From Ligustrum vulgare (Eukaryota; Streptophyta; Magnoliopsida; Lamiales; Oleaceae), in the NCBI GenBank assembly GCA_963555705.1, contig OY743181.1, forward strand, positions 24,308,513-24,372,512: a stretch of 64,000 bases of DNA, read 5' to 3'. The notes beneath the pieces are model-generated. The model did not search any database and was not told the DNA's origin. It saw only the letters and a program-made list of their open reading frames with translations. Positions 1 through 11,442 of the stretch are shown piece by piece (position 1 is the first letter of the stretch; each line of letters begins with the position of its first letter). Position numbers and translations under genes: made by a program.

Positions 1-1759
1 TTGAAAACATTTATGAAACCATTTGAAATAGTAAATCGAACCATTAATATTGTAAAGAAATTGCCAATATCATAATTTCTCAAATAAATGAACTTCTCTA
101 AATTATTCGATTGTTTGGAAAATACGGAAATCATTAACGTCAAACTTTCAACCGTTCAACGATTATTGCCACCATCATTCATCGCTCGCCACCGTCTCCG
201 AAATCTGCAAAACTGTTAAAAGTAGGGTGAGTATTTCATGGGGAAAATACTCAGTAGACTCATCGCATATTAATTTAATTTATAAGATGATTAAACACAT
301 AAATCCCGGCTCTTTATAAAACGGGCATTGATAGAGCTTCTTTATAAAACTGCTCTTGATAAAACTCATATTGTGCATTACAGCACTGGACATATTTTGC
401 AAATCATAGGCTCTTTGAAAATAGCTCTTTGAAAACAGCTCTTTAAAAACCATATACTTATAAAAACATTTTAATTATGCCAAGCATAATTTCTTTTGAA
501 AGCATAACATAAGATAGGATTGAAATCCTCATAAACATAAATAGACACAAGAACTTTACCGAACTTAGGTGGCAAGAATTCTTATGCAGTAAAATCATAA
601 TAACAGTAAGTTTTCATCATAACGTAGGATAATATCGAAATCCTCATAAACATAAGAATTTTACCGAACTTAGGTGGCAAGAATTCTTATGTAGTAAGTA
701 TACCAAGCATAATTTTCTGAAATTCATAGGGATCAATTGCATCATAACATAAGATAGGATCGAAATCCTCGTAAACATATGCGACAGGAATTTTACCGAA
801 CTTAGGTGGTAAATCCTCATAAACATATGGAAAGATAGGAATTTTACCGAACTTCGTGGCAATTCCTCATAAACATAGGAGACACAAGAATGTTACCGAA
901 CTTAGGTGGCAAGAATTCTTATGTGTAGCGCTACTAAAACTCCGGTCCCCTTAACATATCATAACTTATCATATGGGACCCAAAACAATCTTGGTAGATT
1001 GATTTCATAGCAATGATCCAAAAAAACATTTTCGTGAAGCATAGGGTATACTTACTTTTCGTAAAAACATAAAGTATATTTTCTTTTCATAAAAACATAC
1101 TTACTTTTCATAACAACATAAGGTATATTTACCTTTCATAAAAACATACTTGTTTTTCTTAAAAATTGACTTTCACAAGTCACTTGACATTCATATGAAA
1201 TCATAATTTAAATCAATTAATAAGTGCGAGTCTACCTCAAATCCGACGAGTGCAAAGTTGAGCGGGAATGACTTCAATTTCTTTAAATTCTCCGTACGCT
1301 TCGTCTTAGCCAATAAGTCACTTTAGTATATCGAATATATAGTTCAAAATGATAAATTATAATTTTGAGGACTAAAATTGATGTTTTGAAAGTTGAGGGA
1401 TTAAAATGAATACTTTTGATAGTTGAGGGACTAAAATGAATATTTTCAAAAGTTGGGATTTAACATGAATATTTTGAAAGTTGAGGGATTAAAATGAATA
1501 CTTTTGATAGTTGAGGGACTAAAATGAATACTTTTAAAACTTGGGCTTAAAATCAAATTAATAAAATCAGCAGGGACTGAAATGATAAGTTTGAAGTTAA
1601 AAGGACTGGAAAAACTTATTTAAAATTTAAGGGCTGAAATTGATAAGTTTAAAAACTGAAAGGACTGAAATAAAACTCATTTAAAACTTGGAGACTGAAA
1701 TGAATTGTTTTAAAACTATAGGGACTGAATTGGATGACTATTCAAACTTGAGGGCTTAA
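1..1759. repeat. AT-rich region with two short tandem-repeat clusters
   Basis: No gene is visible. From about 480 to 930 a motif reading TTACCGAACTTAGGTGGCAA recurs about five times (near 556, 661, 794, 843 and 894), each next to a variant of 'GAAATCCTCATAAACATA', so the unit is imperfect with spacings of roughly 50-130 bp. From about 1375 to 1760 a second family built on 'GTTGAGGGATTAAAATGAA' and 'AGGGACTAAAATGAA' repeats many times; one stretch of about 55 bp near 1388 recurs almost unchanged near 1476. Such degenerate tandem blocks are common in plant LTR retrotransposon flanks, but I cannot assign a family. Confidence 0.6.
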
Positions 1760-3241
1760 GTGAAATTTCTGAAAAATAAAAATTATATTCAGATCTTATC
1801 TCTCATCTCTCATTATTCAGACAGAGTGAGACAGGCGAGAGGAAAACGAGAGGCGGAAGTGCGAGGGTTGCGAGAGAAAATCGTGATTTCCGGCAACGGT
1901 GTGCCGGCGCAACATCGCCGGAAGGTAGCGGTGAACGACGGCAAGAGAGTGGTTAAGGTTTATGAGAGGATTGGGTGCGAGTTTGTGTGCGAACCAAGTC
2001 AAATAACGAGGCTTAAATTCGCGGTTCTTCCGGTGGAAATCAGGCCAGAGCTAGGTCGAATCAAGGTAAGGTTCTAGGCTTCGATTCTTCTCAGTTTTGG
2101 GTTTTGATTTGAATTAAAAATGGAAGTTGATTTAGGACTGGGCAGTTTGGGGAAAAGCTGAAATGGATGTAATTGGGATTTGCAATTAGCTTTGATATTA
2201 GTCGTGTGATGATTGCAGAGGAATTGATACTGGAGTTGCTGAAACTATGGTTTGGTAGAGAGGTCAACTTGGGTTGATGGAGATGGTGCAGTGTAGCGGT
2301 TGAACTGTGGTTTTATGAATTGGCTGTGAATTAATTTCTTGGAAGTGTGACAGAGTCATGTGATGATGATGATTGGTGGTGCTGCAGGGGTGGTGACGGT
2401 TGTGTAGTGATGGTGGCTGCAATTTGGGTGTAACTGCTGGAATTTTGGATGTCTATGGTTAGGATGATGTTGCAGATTGGTTTGCTTAGGATTTGAGGAT
2501 TGTTGGTTGACAGTGGTGACTGCATTGATGAAACAGTGGTGGCTTACTGGTTGTGCTTGAATTTTGGTGGTGCAGTTTGTGGTGGCTGAAATGGTTTGAA
2601 GAGTGCTGGTTGCAGGTTTGTGATCTGTGTGATGGTTGTATTGTTATAAGGATGGAAAAGACTGATTGGGTGAAGGTAGTATACTGAAAGCTATAGCTTT
2701 CGGCGTTAAGATGCTGAGGATAATTGTTTAATTAGTGTTGTGGGTGATTAATGAGGTGGAAAGGAGATGGTGTTGGGACAAAATGATGATGGAGGAGTGG
2801 AAAAGAAAAGTAGAAAGGGGAAGCTATCATGGGGAATAATTTTGTTTAAATGATGAATTTGGTGTAAAGATGAAAACGTGGATGAAATTAGGTTTAGGAT
2901 AATTAACTAAAAATTTGACTACTTTGATTTGAAAATGTATTTAAAACAGATATATTTTGAACTGAAAATATGATTTTGAAATAATACTTTGAATAAATAA
3001 TTAAAGTAATATAATTTTAGAAATTCGAATATTAAATTTAAAATCGAACAAATTCGATATTTCTTGACTTGGCTAGACGAATCCGTCGCGGCATTAATTT
3101 CAAAACAATAGCGACTCAATTTTCTAAATATTAAAATAATTATTCATTGCATAAAAATTCTGGGTCGCTATAGCAACGAAAAGTCAATTGTAAAAATTTT
3201 GTAGGTAAAACACATTAGAAACGAAATTCGGGACTTCAACA
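1760..3241. other. non-coding stretch, possible LTR debris
   Basis: A 105-codon frame at 1760-2077 ends just past a donor-like CAAGGTAAGG, but its composition and lack of recognisable domains argue against a real protein. The stretch then becomes GT-rich (about 2300-2650) and AT-rich. The right part ends in '...CGGGACTTCAACA' near 3241, which could be an LTR terminus (a TGTTG start on the minus strand). No primer-binding site, partner LTR or target duplication is visible in the window, so this is a weak suggestion. Confidence 0.2.
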
Positions 3242-5284
3242 ATTAAAAATACATGCCTGAAAACCTGATTTTTAGTAGTGAACAAACACGAGCTAAGTAA
3301 ATAGGTTCATGAGTCTATGACATAAATATATCACCATTTTACACTAATTGCATTTTGTTTCCTCAAAAGTAGGGATATAAACATGTTTTTATTTTAAAAA
3401 GAATTTTTTTGAAATGAATAGTGATTTTAGGAAATTGTGTGATTAGAAAGTAGAAAATGTTTTTGATTTATGTGTAATATTATTTTATTTATAAACGTGT
3501 AATTGAAAAGAAGTGGGAGAATAATTTGTTAAAATTTTAAAGGGGCAAAGAGTAATTAACACGTTCCATGAAGTTCCTAGTGTCTTCTTTCACGATTTTT
3601 TTTATATTTTTTATGAAATATATCTTTCTTATCTAGAGGGCGTTGTCTTGTTGTTCTAGTAGGGGATTGGAATAAATATAAATACAACCAAAAAGGGGTA
3701 CATAACTGAAAAGTACTGATTAATTTTATGAACCCTGTTTGGCTGTTTTATTATTGTAAATTGGACCAATCATATTTTACCTCAAAAAGAGGATGAAAGA
3801 ACATGTTGAATGACAAGTGCGCTCACATGCAAAGATGCACGCGTATTTTCTACCGTTATATAGAATTATTACCTGTCTTCTTTCAATAGGCTAAAATGTG
3901 TCCAAATTATAAAGATTGTCTTATGAAGGGGCCAAGTGTCCTCCTAAGTAGGAATAATAATTGGGGTTGCAATAAACATACATCCAAATATCTATAATCA
4001 GGGATGTCAATGTCAACCAGCTTAGTCATCTTGTGAGCAGAAGATCAAGACTCGAGCTTTTAAGGATCGAGTTTTTTTACTCGAATCAAACCGAGCCAAA
4101 GCTCGTCCCCAAAAATAAGGCCTGACTCGAGCTTTTCCGAGTCAAGACGGGTCGAACTTAGTCGAGTCTCGAACTTTTAAATTTTATTTTATTTTATTTT
4201 TATAATAAAATTCATAAAAATTTTATTGAAAAGATATATACATAACGAGCCGAGTTTGTGATCGAATAATGTTCGAACTTACTTTTTTTGCTCTAGTCTT
4301 GTCGAGCCAACCCCCCCCCCCCCCCAAAAAAAAAAAAAAGGCTTGGCTAAAAGGAAAAGAAAAAGCCAAAACTTTAGAACACACAATAGGAAAAGGAAAA
4401 AAAATATCATGAAGTGTTTCAGTTGTCTCATCCATGTTTTTTATTCTTATCCTCAACTACTTTTTGTATTGATCCACCAATGATTTGTTAATCCAAGTTG
4501 GCCACTCTCCCTTTATATATTCTTTTGATTTTGATTTAGTCTTTGTTTTAAAATTGATTTATATATTTTTTGCCAAGCAATTTATGTGGGAATTATCATT
4601 TTTAAGAGTTGAAATCAATGAAATGAAAAGTGATATTCCCTCAAAATTTGTGAAGAGGCTTTTTTCTAAATAATAACTCAGACGTTTAGGAATACTTTTA
4701 TTTTATTAAAAAGGCTTACAATTAAAGGTATGATAATGTTTTATGCTACATTTAAAATCAACGTGAAAAGAAAACTAGTATCAAGTAATAATGAAATAAT
4801 TCAAGAATAAAAACAAGTTGACCTATAATAAATGGACGAGATAATATTATAAATATACTATTTGTACAAATGTGAGTACAATGTACAAATTATTGTACAA
4901 ACAAAGTGTAAATTCCAATTTTACCCTTCAAATATAATATATATTAAGGGGTTTATTTAATCTAAATTTAGAAATACATCTAAAGACTTTTTATAAATGA
5001 TTTTTTTTAATAGATTTCATTAAATTTATTTTTCTTTTATGGATTTGTATAGAGATTCAAAGATTTTTGTATACTTTTATTTAAAAGACTTTCATGGATT
5101 TTCAAATACGTTTACGGATTTTTTTTTTTCAATTGAAAAACTTGAATATTAATAAATTAATGTGTTTGCTAGATTGTTAATACAATCTATTAGTACATAT
5201 AGCTAGACCCATATAATAATATTATAATAACACAATCAATCAAATACTGTCAAGATTATAAGGAAAGATTTTGTCTAACTATTT
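3242..5284. other. intergenic AT-rich DNA with hAT-like CGAGC-rich block
   Basis: No coding region is seen. From about 4001 ('CAGGGATGTCAATG') to about 4315 the sequence is rich in GAGCT/CGAG motifs in both orientations, resembling the subterminal repeats of non-autonomous hAT elements, but I could not find a matching right terminus. At 4312-4340 a run of C is followed directly by a run of A. The remainder, including the 62-77 codon frames, looks like ordinary intergenic sequence. Confidence 0.3.
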
Positions 5285-5405
5285 ATTTATTTTTATTTTT
5301 TTGTTTAGGGGATCAAAGGACTTCACCACTCTCCTTGATTGGGGGCTCGAACTCAATCCATCAGTCTAGTAAAATTACTCTCTAATCAATTGAGCCAATA
5401 TTACT
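5285..5405 (-). mobile_element. tRNA-related SINE fragment
   Basis: Read on the minus strand, this piece begins with a polymerase III A-box-like TGGCTCAATTG (about 5386-5396). About 40 bp downstream is a B-box-like GAGTTCGAGCC (about 5345-5355). It ends in an A-rich tail that appears as a T-rich run at 5281-5305 on the plus strand. This order is that of a tRNA-derived SINE head and tail. A tRNA gene is excluded because no cloverleaf can be drawn. It is short, so it may be truncated. Confidence 0.45.
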
Positions 5406-6069
5406 TCAATTTCCGCCCAACCGTTTGTTAAAAGTTTTGTGTTTAAAAAATATTTTTTTTATATTTTCGAGACAAAATATGTGATTTAAAAGTAAAGAGA
5501 GAAAATACGTGGAAAAAGTGACTTAATGAATTATGTTGTAAAAAAAATATATTTTAAAACACATTTGTCAAATAGATGCTTAACTTTTCCCATTCAATAA
5601 AATGATGAATAGAGATTTCTTAGACCTTAAAAGTTGACTTACAAGTAAAAATTGTAAGTTTTAAAATTAATAAATTTTTATTAGTGACATTAGAATATGT
5701 AAGCTAACCAATATAACAATTTTTTTATTTTTATTTATTTTTAAATGGGGAGAGCCCAACTTTGTTAAGTATGGCAAAAAAGAAATCTAGCAAGTTCAAT
5801 TTAGACAAAAAAATTCAGAATGTAGTTTCCCAAGAGGTTGAATTAAAAAAAAAAAAAAAAAAAAAAATCTGCTTAAAAGGTAAATTGACCATTTTATAGA
5901 CTTAGCCAAACATGGTATTAAATCAAGATTTAAAATTAATTAATCCCATTTAATTTCTACTAAACGAAGGTAAACATTCTACACGTAGAAGCAAATTAGA
6001 CATAAATAATTAAATAAGATATTATCAACGTAACACCTATTATTTGAATAATAAAATGTCTCAATATAA

Positions 6070-6549
6070 GAGCATCTCCAATGTATAACGTGGATTGGGG
6101 TTGATGTGGCGATAAAATAGACGAACTTCTAGAGAACGTGGATAAATAAACGAAACAGTTCAAAATTTACTCTTCAATGATGCCTTATATATTTCAATAA
6201 TATTGATTATGTGATATTTTTTTATAATAAAATTAAAATTAATTACGACATTATCTCTAATTTACTGCAGAGTTCAAAAGGAAACTAATTTATACCATAC
6301 AATTTAATTGGGTCACATCCTTATCTACAGTAATTAAATAATTATAAAATAAAAATTAATATTGAGTCAGCATGTCTTACGGAGCGTCTAGATGTAGACG
6401 GAACACTCCACAATGTTTATTTTTTAGCGTCATGTCATCTAACATCCTAATCCATGTTGTGTATTGGAGAGAGATTTTTATCATATTTCATCTAAATGCT
6501 TACGTATCAAGTATATTTTTCTAATTTACGGAATGCATTGAAGATGCTG
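6070..6549. mobile_element. PIF/Harbinger-type MITE upstream of PYL
   Basis: Terminal inverted repeats: GAGCATCTCCAATG at the left end, and at the right end the complement of CAGCATCTTCAATGC. The element is flanked on both sides by TAA (6067-6069 and 6550-6552), the 3-bp duplication expected for PIF/Harbinger insertions. It has no coding capacity and is 480 bp long. The right edge lies about 400 bp upstream of the PYL start codon, in the presumed promoter. A second element with the same termini and TAA duplications is at 27093-27461. Confidence 0.75.
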
Positions 6550-6945
6550 TAATGAATCACGACATGCCCCATTTTCACGAAGAAGAGGTCAAACGTAGAA
6601 GCAATAATCACGTAGACGTCGTCACGACATGCCTCATTTTTACGATAAAAAAAGAAGAAGCAATAATCAAGGAGATAAATTGTTAAAAGTTAAAACAAGT
6701 GCCCAATAAAGGAGGAGATTCTGAGGTTTAGTTCATCCCATTGGTCCGTACACACACTACTGTTACACAAACACGAGCACGCACACTTCTTGATAAACTT
6801 GCAAGTTAAGGTCAATTCGAGACAAAACTTTCTCTCTCATGATTTTGTCTTTCTCTCTGTGCATGAGCAAGAAATAATCTGGGGTTTTCCTTTCAATTTC
6901 GGGGATTTTTCAAAGTAAAGATTTTTGATGATTTTTTGAAGAAAG

Positions 6946-9900
6946 ATGGAGGCACAGTTCATAAGTAGACATCACAAGCACCAGCCTAAAGGGAACCAGT
7001 GTTCTTCATCTGTTATCAAGCACATCAAAGCCCCTGTTGATATTGTAATCTTACATCAATTTGTATAAATACGTGTGCATTTATTTAGATATTTCTTGTA
7101 ATTGTTAGTTAAGCGTGTTTAATTATGGATTTCATGTGGGTTTTAGGATCTTTTTGTGATTTTGGGTTTTCTTGTTTCTTCTTGAGTTTTGTACTTTCCT
7201 CAATGATGATGAAAATGTTAAGACAGAAATTAAGGATGTGATCCTTTCCAGTTCTTTCATTTTTCTTCCAAAATGAGGATTTTCTATTTCTTGGGATTGA
7301 TTTGATAATCTTGATGCTGATGTCAAAATCAATCTCGAGTTACATGTTAAATTTCAGTGAGTTTCTTCATCCTTGTTGTTTCTCTTGAGTTGATGTGTGA
7401 AGGAACCGAAAGTTTTGAAAATATCTTTGTTTGGTGATATGTATTTTCAGACTCTGCTTTCTTAATTTTTTCTTTTCTATGTAGATAATAACTTTTCCTT
7501 AGAAAATCTAAGGTCTGGTTGAACTGCCAAATCTATGTTTGCTTTTCTCGTTTTTATTGTTTTTCTGATTACTATTTCTATAGGATGTAGGACTTAAAAT
7601 GTATAATCTATGACAATCCAAGGTCTGACTTGTGTTAGCTCTTTTAGGTATGGTTATTGGTGAGGGGATTTGATCAACCACAAAAGTACAAGCCCTTTAT
7701 TAGCAGGTGCTCCACTCAGGGTGATCTAAAGATTGGAAGTGTTCGAGAGGTGAACGTAAAGTCAGGACTTCCTGCCACGACCAGCACCGAGAGATTGGAA
7801 CTACTCGATGACAAGGAGCACATTCTTGGGGTCAAAATTGTTGGTGGTGATCACAGGTTAAAGGTAAGAATTTTTTAGACACTCACATGTAGTGTACTGT
7901 TTCTTGAGGTAATATTTACATCATAGATTCGGTGATGTCTGACTTGATTACTTTTGGTGACTAAGTAACACAATGAATTGGGAGACTAATGGTGTTTTTT
8001 GTTGGGAAAGTGCGAACGAATTACACATTGGTTAGACATAGGATAAATGATGTGTTTATAAGGATTGAGCTACTTTACCTAATAGGTTAATGTTTTGGGA
8101 TGAAACCTCAATTCCCTAGAAGTGGTATCAAAGTAAGACCCATGCTTAACCATGTGAATGCACGAGAGAGATCCCGGTTGCAAGCGAACGATGGTGGTGG
8201 GCTCCAAATCGAATTACGATGGTCAGGAAAATTCATGGTTAGCTCTTAATTTTGTTGTACCCACGTAAGGCAATGACTCAAATGTAGTGGAAGATTTAGG
8301 TTTTTATAGATCAGATATACCTTTCTGATTTGAGGAAGAGATATGGATGGACTATTGATTGAAGGGAGCAAAAAATGATATGGTATTTCGTTCAAAGGGT
8401 ATTGTTGGTAAATTGCAAATGAATCTCATATCGGTTAGACATGTAGTAAATGATGGGTGTTGTTAACAGCAAGTATACGGATTGCACAAATAATAAAGTG
8501 GACATGAGTTCAAGTATCGATCCCACAGGGATTGTACAAATTATATTTCAGATTACGAATCCTTAATCAGAACTATGAAAACTTTGAATTTGAGAATTTT
8601 GTTTTAAAAATTTAACTAAAAAGCGAGAAAATTTGATTTATGAAATCTATGAATTGAACATGTTAGAATTATGAATCTACATTAACCATATCAACCATGT
8701 ATTTGACTTAAAGATTTAAAAACGAAGTATGAGTATTGAAATTCGTGTTCCTATAGTTGTTTATGTCCCCCTTCGAGCGATGCATAAATACTTTTTTCTA
8801 CAAGAAACGAGCCTATATTTTTATGACCAATCCAAACATATGGAAAATCATTAACCAATTATGAATACTTTTTAGGATTAAACGAAGCATAGGGGTATAT
8901 TTTTCTATCCCTATCGGACTTCGTGACAATCGATTCAAGTCTAATAAATTCCTACTCTTTCGAATATAGAAATCTATAACAAGCATCAATAATCATGCGT
9001 CCAAAACCATAGATGAATCTAAAAACACAATTGATTGCATCAAACTCATAAATTACATTATGTGAATGTAAAATCAAAACATGGAATCAAAAATTAATGT
9101 TTCATCACAATTCTAACAATTAAAAGCCTAACCTAGATACATGATAGAAAATAAATAACAAGAAAAGTAAATGATTGTCACCCCATTCATCTTCTTGGAA
9201 TTATATCTTCAATCTTGATTTTGGCATTGCATGAATCCCTCACCAATAGAGCAGCGTTTTGGCATGAATTATGATAATTGGGAACCTCTAACGTGTTTCT
9301 TCTGTTCCTTGTTTGTAGAAGTCGAAAAGTGGCTGAAAATCACGCCCAAGTTGGCTTCCAAAAGAGTTTCAACCGAACAAGGAAAGTAACCTTCGCGGGA
9401 GATCTTTTTGTCACTACTACACAATATTCAGTATTTTGATCCTCTTTTTTTATTCCCTTATCCGATTGAGGTGATTCAAAGTTCATTAGAAAGATAACTT
9501 AAAGAGCTACAATTCTTCCTGAAATATGATTTTCCCAATTTGAATGTTTACTGCCCCGAAGTTAGCTCTCAAAGTCATAATAAAAATGGAATGAATTTAT
9601 GGTAATATTCTTATCATATTTCATTCATTTTTTACTTCTAATTGCATCCAATCGACTCCTAACAATCTTCAAGTATCGTATCATGGTCCGAATCAATCAT
9701 TGAGTATTTGCAATTTGGTCCTTCTTCATTTGATTTGTATACTTTAATCATTGAACTTCTAATTTCTTTCAATTTTGATTTCTTCTTTGATTTTTCTTCC
9801 AATTAAGACCTTGATTTACTTCATCAACTCTTCCTTTGCACAATTGAGCTTTTTAATCATTCAATTGACTTGATTTTGCTTCAATTCCTTTACTTTATCG

Positions 9901-11442
9901 ACTTTGGGATATTTCTGAAATATAAACAAATAATAAAGAAATCAATAGAAAATATTTTTAAACGAACATATAAAATATTACTTTTTGGAAATACATTTAT
10001 CAATGGGCTTATAAGAGATTGAGTTACTCCACTTAAAATGTTAACCTTTTATGATGAAACTCTAATTCCTTACAAGGTTTTTAACCTGTTTTGCTTCTCC
10101 CTGGGCTTACAATATTAGAACTTGAATATTAGTAGTCCTTGGACTCCTTTTCGACCGACGTACCCATGTCGACATGACACAGCACGAGTACGGGGTATGG
10201 AATACAAGTCGGACTTGTCACTTTTCAACCGTAAACGGTAAGGAAATAATGAAAAAGAAATAGATGTAGAGTGCTGGTGAAGAAGTGTTTGTACGGGAGG
10301 AAGAAGGCTTACTAGAATGGTGGTGGTCGGCGAGTTGGTGGTGGTCACCGACGCTAGCGATAAGAGAAATCGATAGGGAGAGGAGACTTTAGGAGAGGGA
10401 GGCGGGTCTACTTTTGGTGAGAGAGAGTGTTTAGGGTTTGATTATTTTTGCTTTTGTAAAATTTCAATTTAAGTCCCTCCACTATATATAACATATAATA
10501 TAATTAAAGTCAAAACTTTCATTTCAAGGTTAAATGTCACCCAAAGTCCTCCCTAATTTCAATTAAATGCAATTTTGGTCACATATGAGTTAATTAAATA
10601 AAAGTTAACATGCTTAATTAATTAATTAAATAAATAAATAATTGAAGTTTGAACGTCATACCCACGTACTCGTGTCCAAAATTTGGACTCTTTTTTTAAT
10701 CGTGTCCCTGTATTCTAGATTTTGGAAAAAGGATCCGACACTCAGATCCTTACCCGTACCCGAATTCGAGCAACATAGTCATCAGTATTTATATTAAAAA
10801 AGAAATCTTTCTTACAGTTACTAATTGGTTTTGAACAAATTAAAAGAAGTTGACACTTGGAACCTTTATTCTCTTTCCTTTTCTTTTTTCACCTTATTCA
10901 TTTTCTCTAGGTTTCAATTATTGACCATTAAGAAAAGTAACTAATTGGATTTCAATTCCTTGTGTTTTGTTTATCTTACCATTTCCATGATTCAACTAGA
11001 GCTTAAATAACTTTGGATGGTTCATCGGAATACTTCAAGTGGCGGCACATGTTTGAATATTTTAGTTTAAACTTAAAGATTAGTTACTTATTCCGAAAGT
11101 ACATCACCTTGTTGTAAAAGGGGTACTATTTCTAATAATTATCGGAAGGAAATTTTTAAGCTTCTCTTTCCTTGCAGATAACTTCTATCAATTAACCATG
11201 CATTTATTTTGTTGATTATGCAGAATTACTCTTCAATCATTACTGTTCATCCTGAGATAGTTGATGGGAAACATGGAACCTTAGTTATTGAATCATTTGA
11301 GGTGGATGTGCCTGAAGGAAACACTAAAGAAGAGACATGCTACTTCGTTAATGCACTGATCAACTGCAACCTCAAGTCTTTGGCCGATGTTTCACAGCGA
11401 ATGGCAATGCAGGATTCAATGAAATCTATCGACCGATTCTGA
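6946..11442 (+). CDS. PYL8: abscisic acid receptor PYL8/PYL9-like (PYR/PYL/RCAR)
   Basis: Soluble START-fold receptor that binds abscisic acid and then inhibits clade A PP2C phosphatases in cytosol and nucleus. Exons: 6946-7044, 7648-7863, 11224-11442, all phase 0, with GT donors at 7045 and 7864 and AG acceptors before 7648 and 11224; product 177 aa. Exon 2 carries the ligand-binding Lys region (QKYKPF) and the gate SGLPATTS. The latch GGDHRLK spans the exon 2/3 join, followed by NYSSI. Exon 3 has TVHPEI, ETCYFV and CNLKSLADVS. An in-frame TGA just upstream supports the ATG at 6946. The N-terminal RHHKH and NQCSS match PYL8 best; the protein is slightly shorter than Arabidopsis PYL8/9. Normally conserved VWSLVRRFD reads VWLLVRGFD. 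Intron 2 (3360 bp) contains nested retroelements. Confidence 0.93.
8000..10074 (+). mobile_element. TRIM-like miniature LTR element in PYL intron 2
   Basis: Two related ends of about 120 bp form short direct terminal repeats: 8000 to about 8120, and 8403 onward, resuming after an insertion until about 10074. Both begin TGTTGG, share a GGTTAGACAT segment, a 'TATAAG.GATTGAG' segment, and end around 'TGAAAC.TC.AATTCC'. Just after the first repeat is TGGTATCAAAG (8123), resembling a plant LTR primer-binding site complementary to initiator tRNA-Met. The internal part is only about 280 bp and non-coding, so this fits a terminal-repeat retrotransposon in miniature. Its 3' LTR is split by the solo LTR at 8458-10002. 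No clean target duplication is seen. Confidence 0.55.
8458..10002 (-). mobile_element. Gypsy-type solo LTR inside a TRIM
   Basis: A 1545-bp insertion bounded by TG at 8458 and CA at 10002 and flanked by perfect 5-bp duplications ATGGG (8453-8457 and 10003-10007). Removing it restores a sequence matching the other repeat of the surrounding TRIM. It is alignable over much of its length with the minus-strand LTR at about 20215-21751, for example the segments around 9420-9720 and 21150-21480. It therefore belongs to the same or a sister LTR family and reads on the minus strand. No internal coding sequence or second LTR is present, as expected for a solo LTR left by recombination. Confidence 0.85.
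10075..11223. other. rest of PYL intron 2, GTA/CGAG-rich block
   Basis: Between about 10110 and 10790 the intron contains a block with 'ACGTACCCATGTCG', 'CACGAGTACG', 'ACGTACTCGTGTCC' and 'ACCCGTACCCGAATTCG', suggesting a non-autonomous DNA transposon with subterminal repeats. I could not define exact ends or a target duplication. A 77-codon minus frame here is not convincing. The final 400 bp before the exon 3 acceptor look like ordinary AT-rich intron. Confidence 0.3.

Noticed and set aside
480..930. CRISPR-like array
   Set aside because: Plant nuclear context, irregular spacing and degenerate repeats; no cas genes.
1760..2077. 105-codon plus ORF
   Set aside because: No recognisable domain, surrounded by repeats; a donor-like CAAGGTAAGG alone is not enough to call a gene.
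4001..4340. Complete non-autonomous hAT element
   Set aside because: A left-end-like CAGGGATGTCAATG is present, but no matching right terminus or 8-bp duplication was found.
5285..5405. tRNA gene
   Set aside because: A- and B-box-like words are present but no complete cloverleaf or anticodon stem; fits a SINE better.
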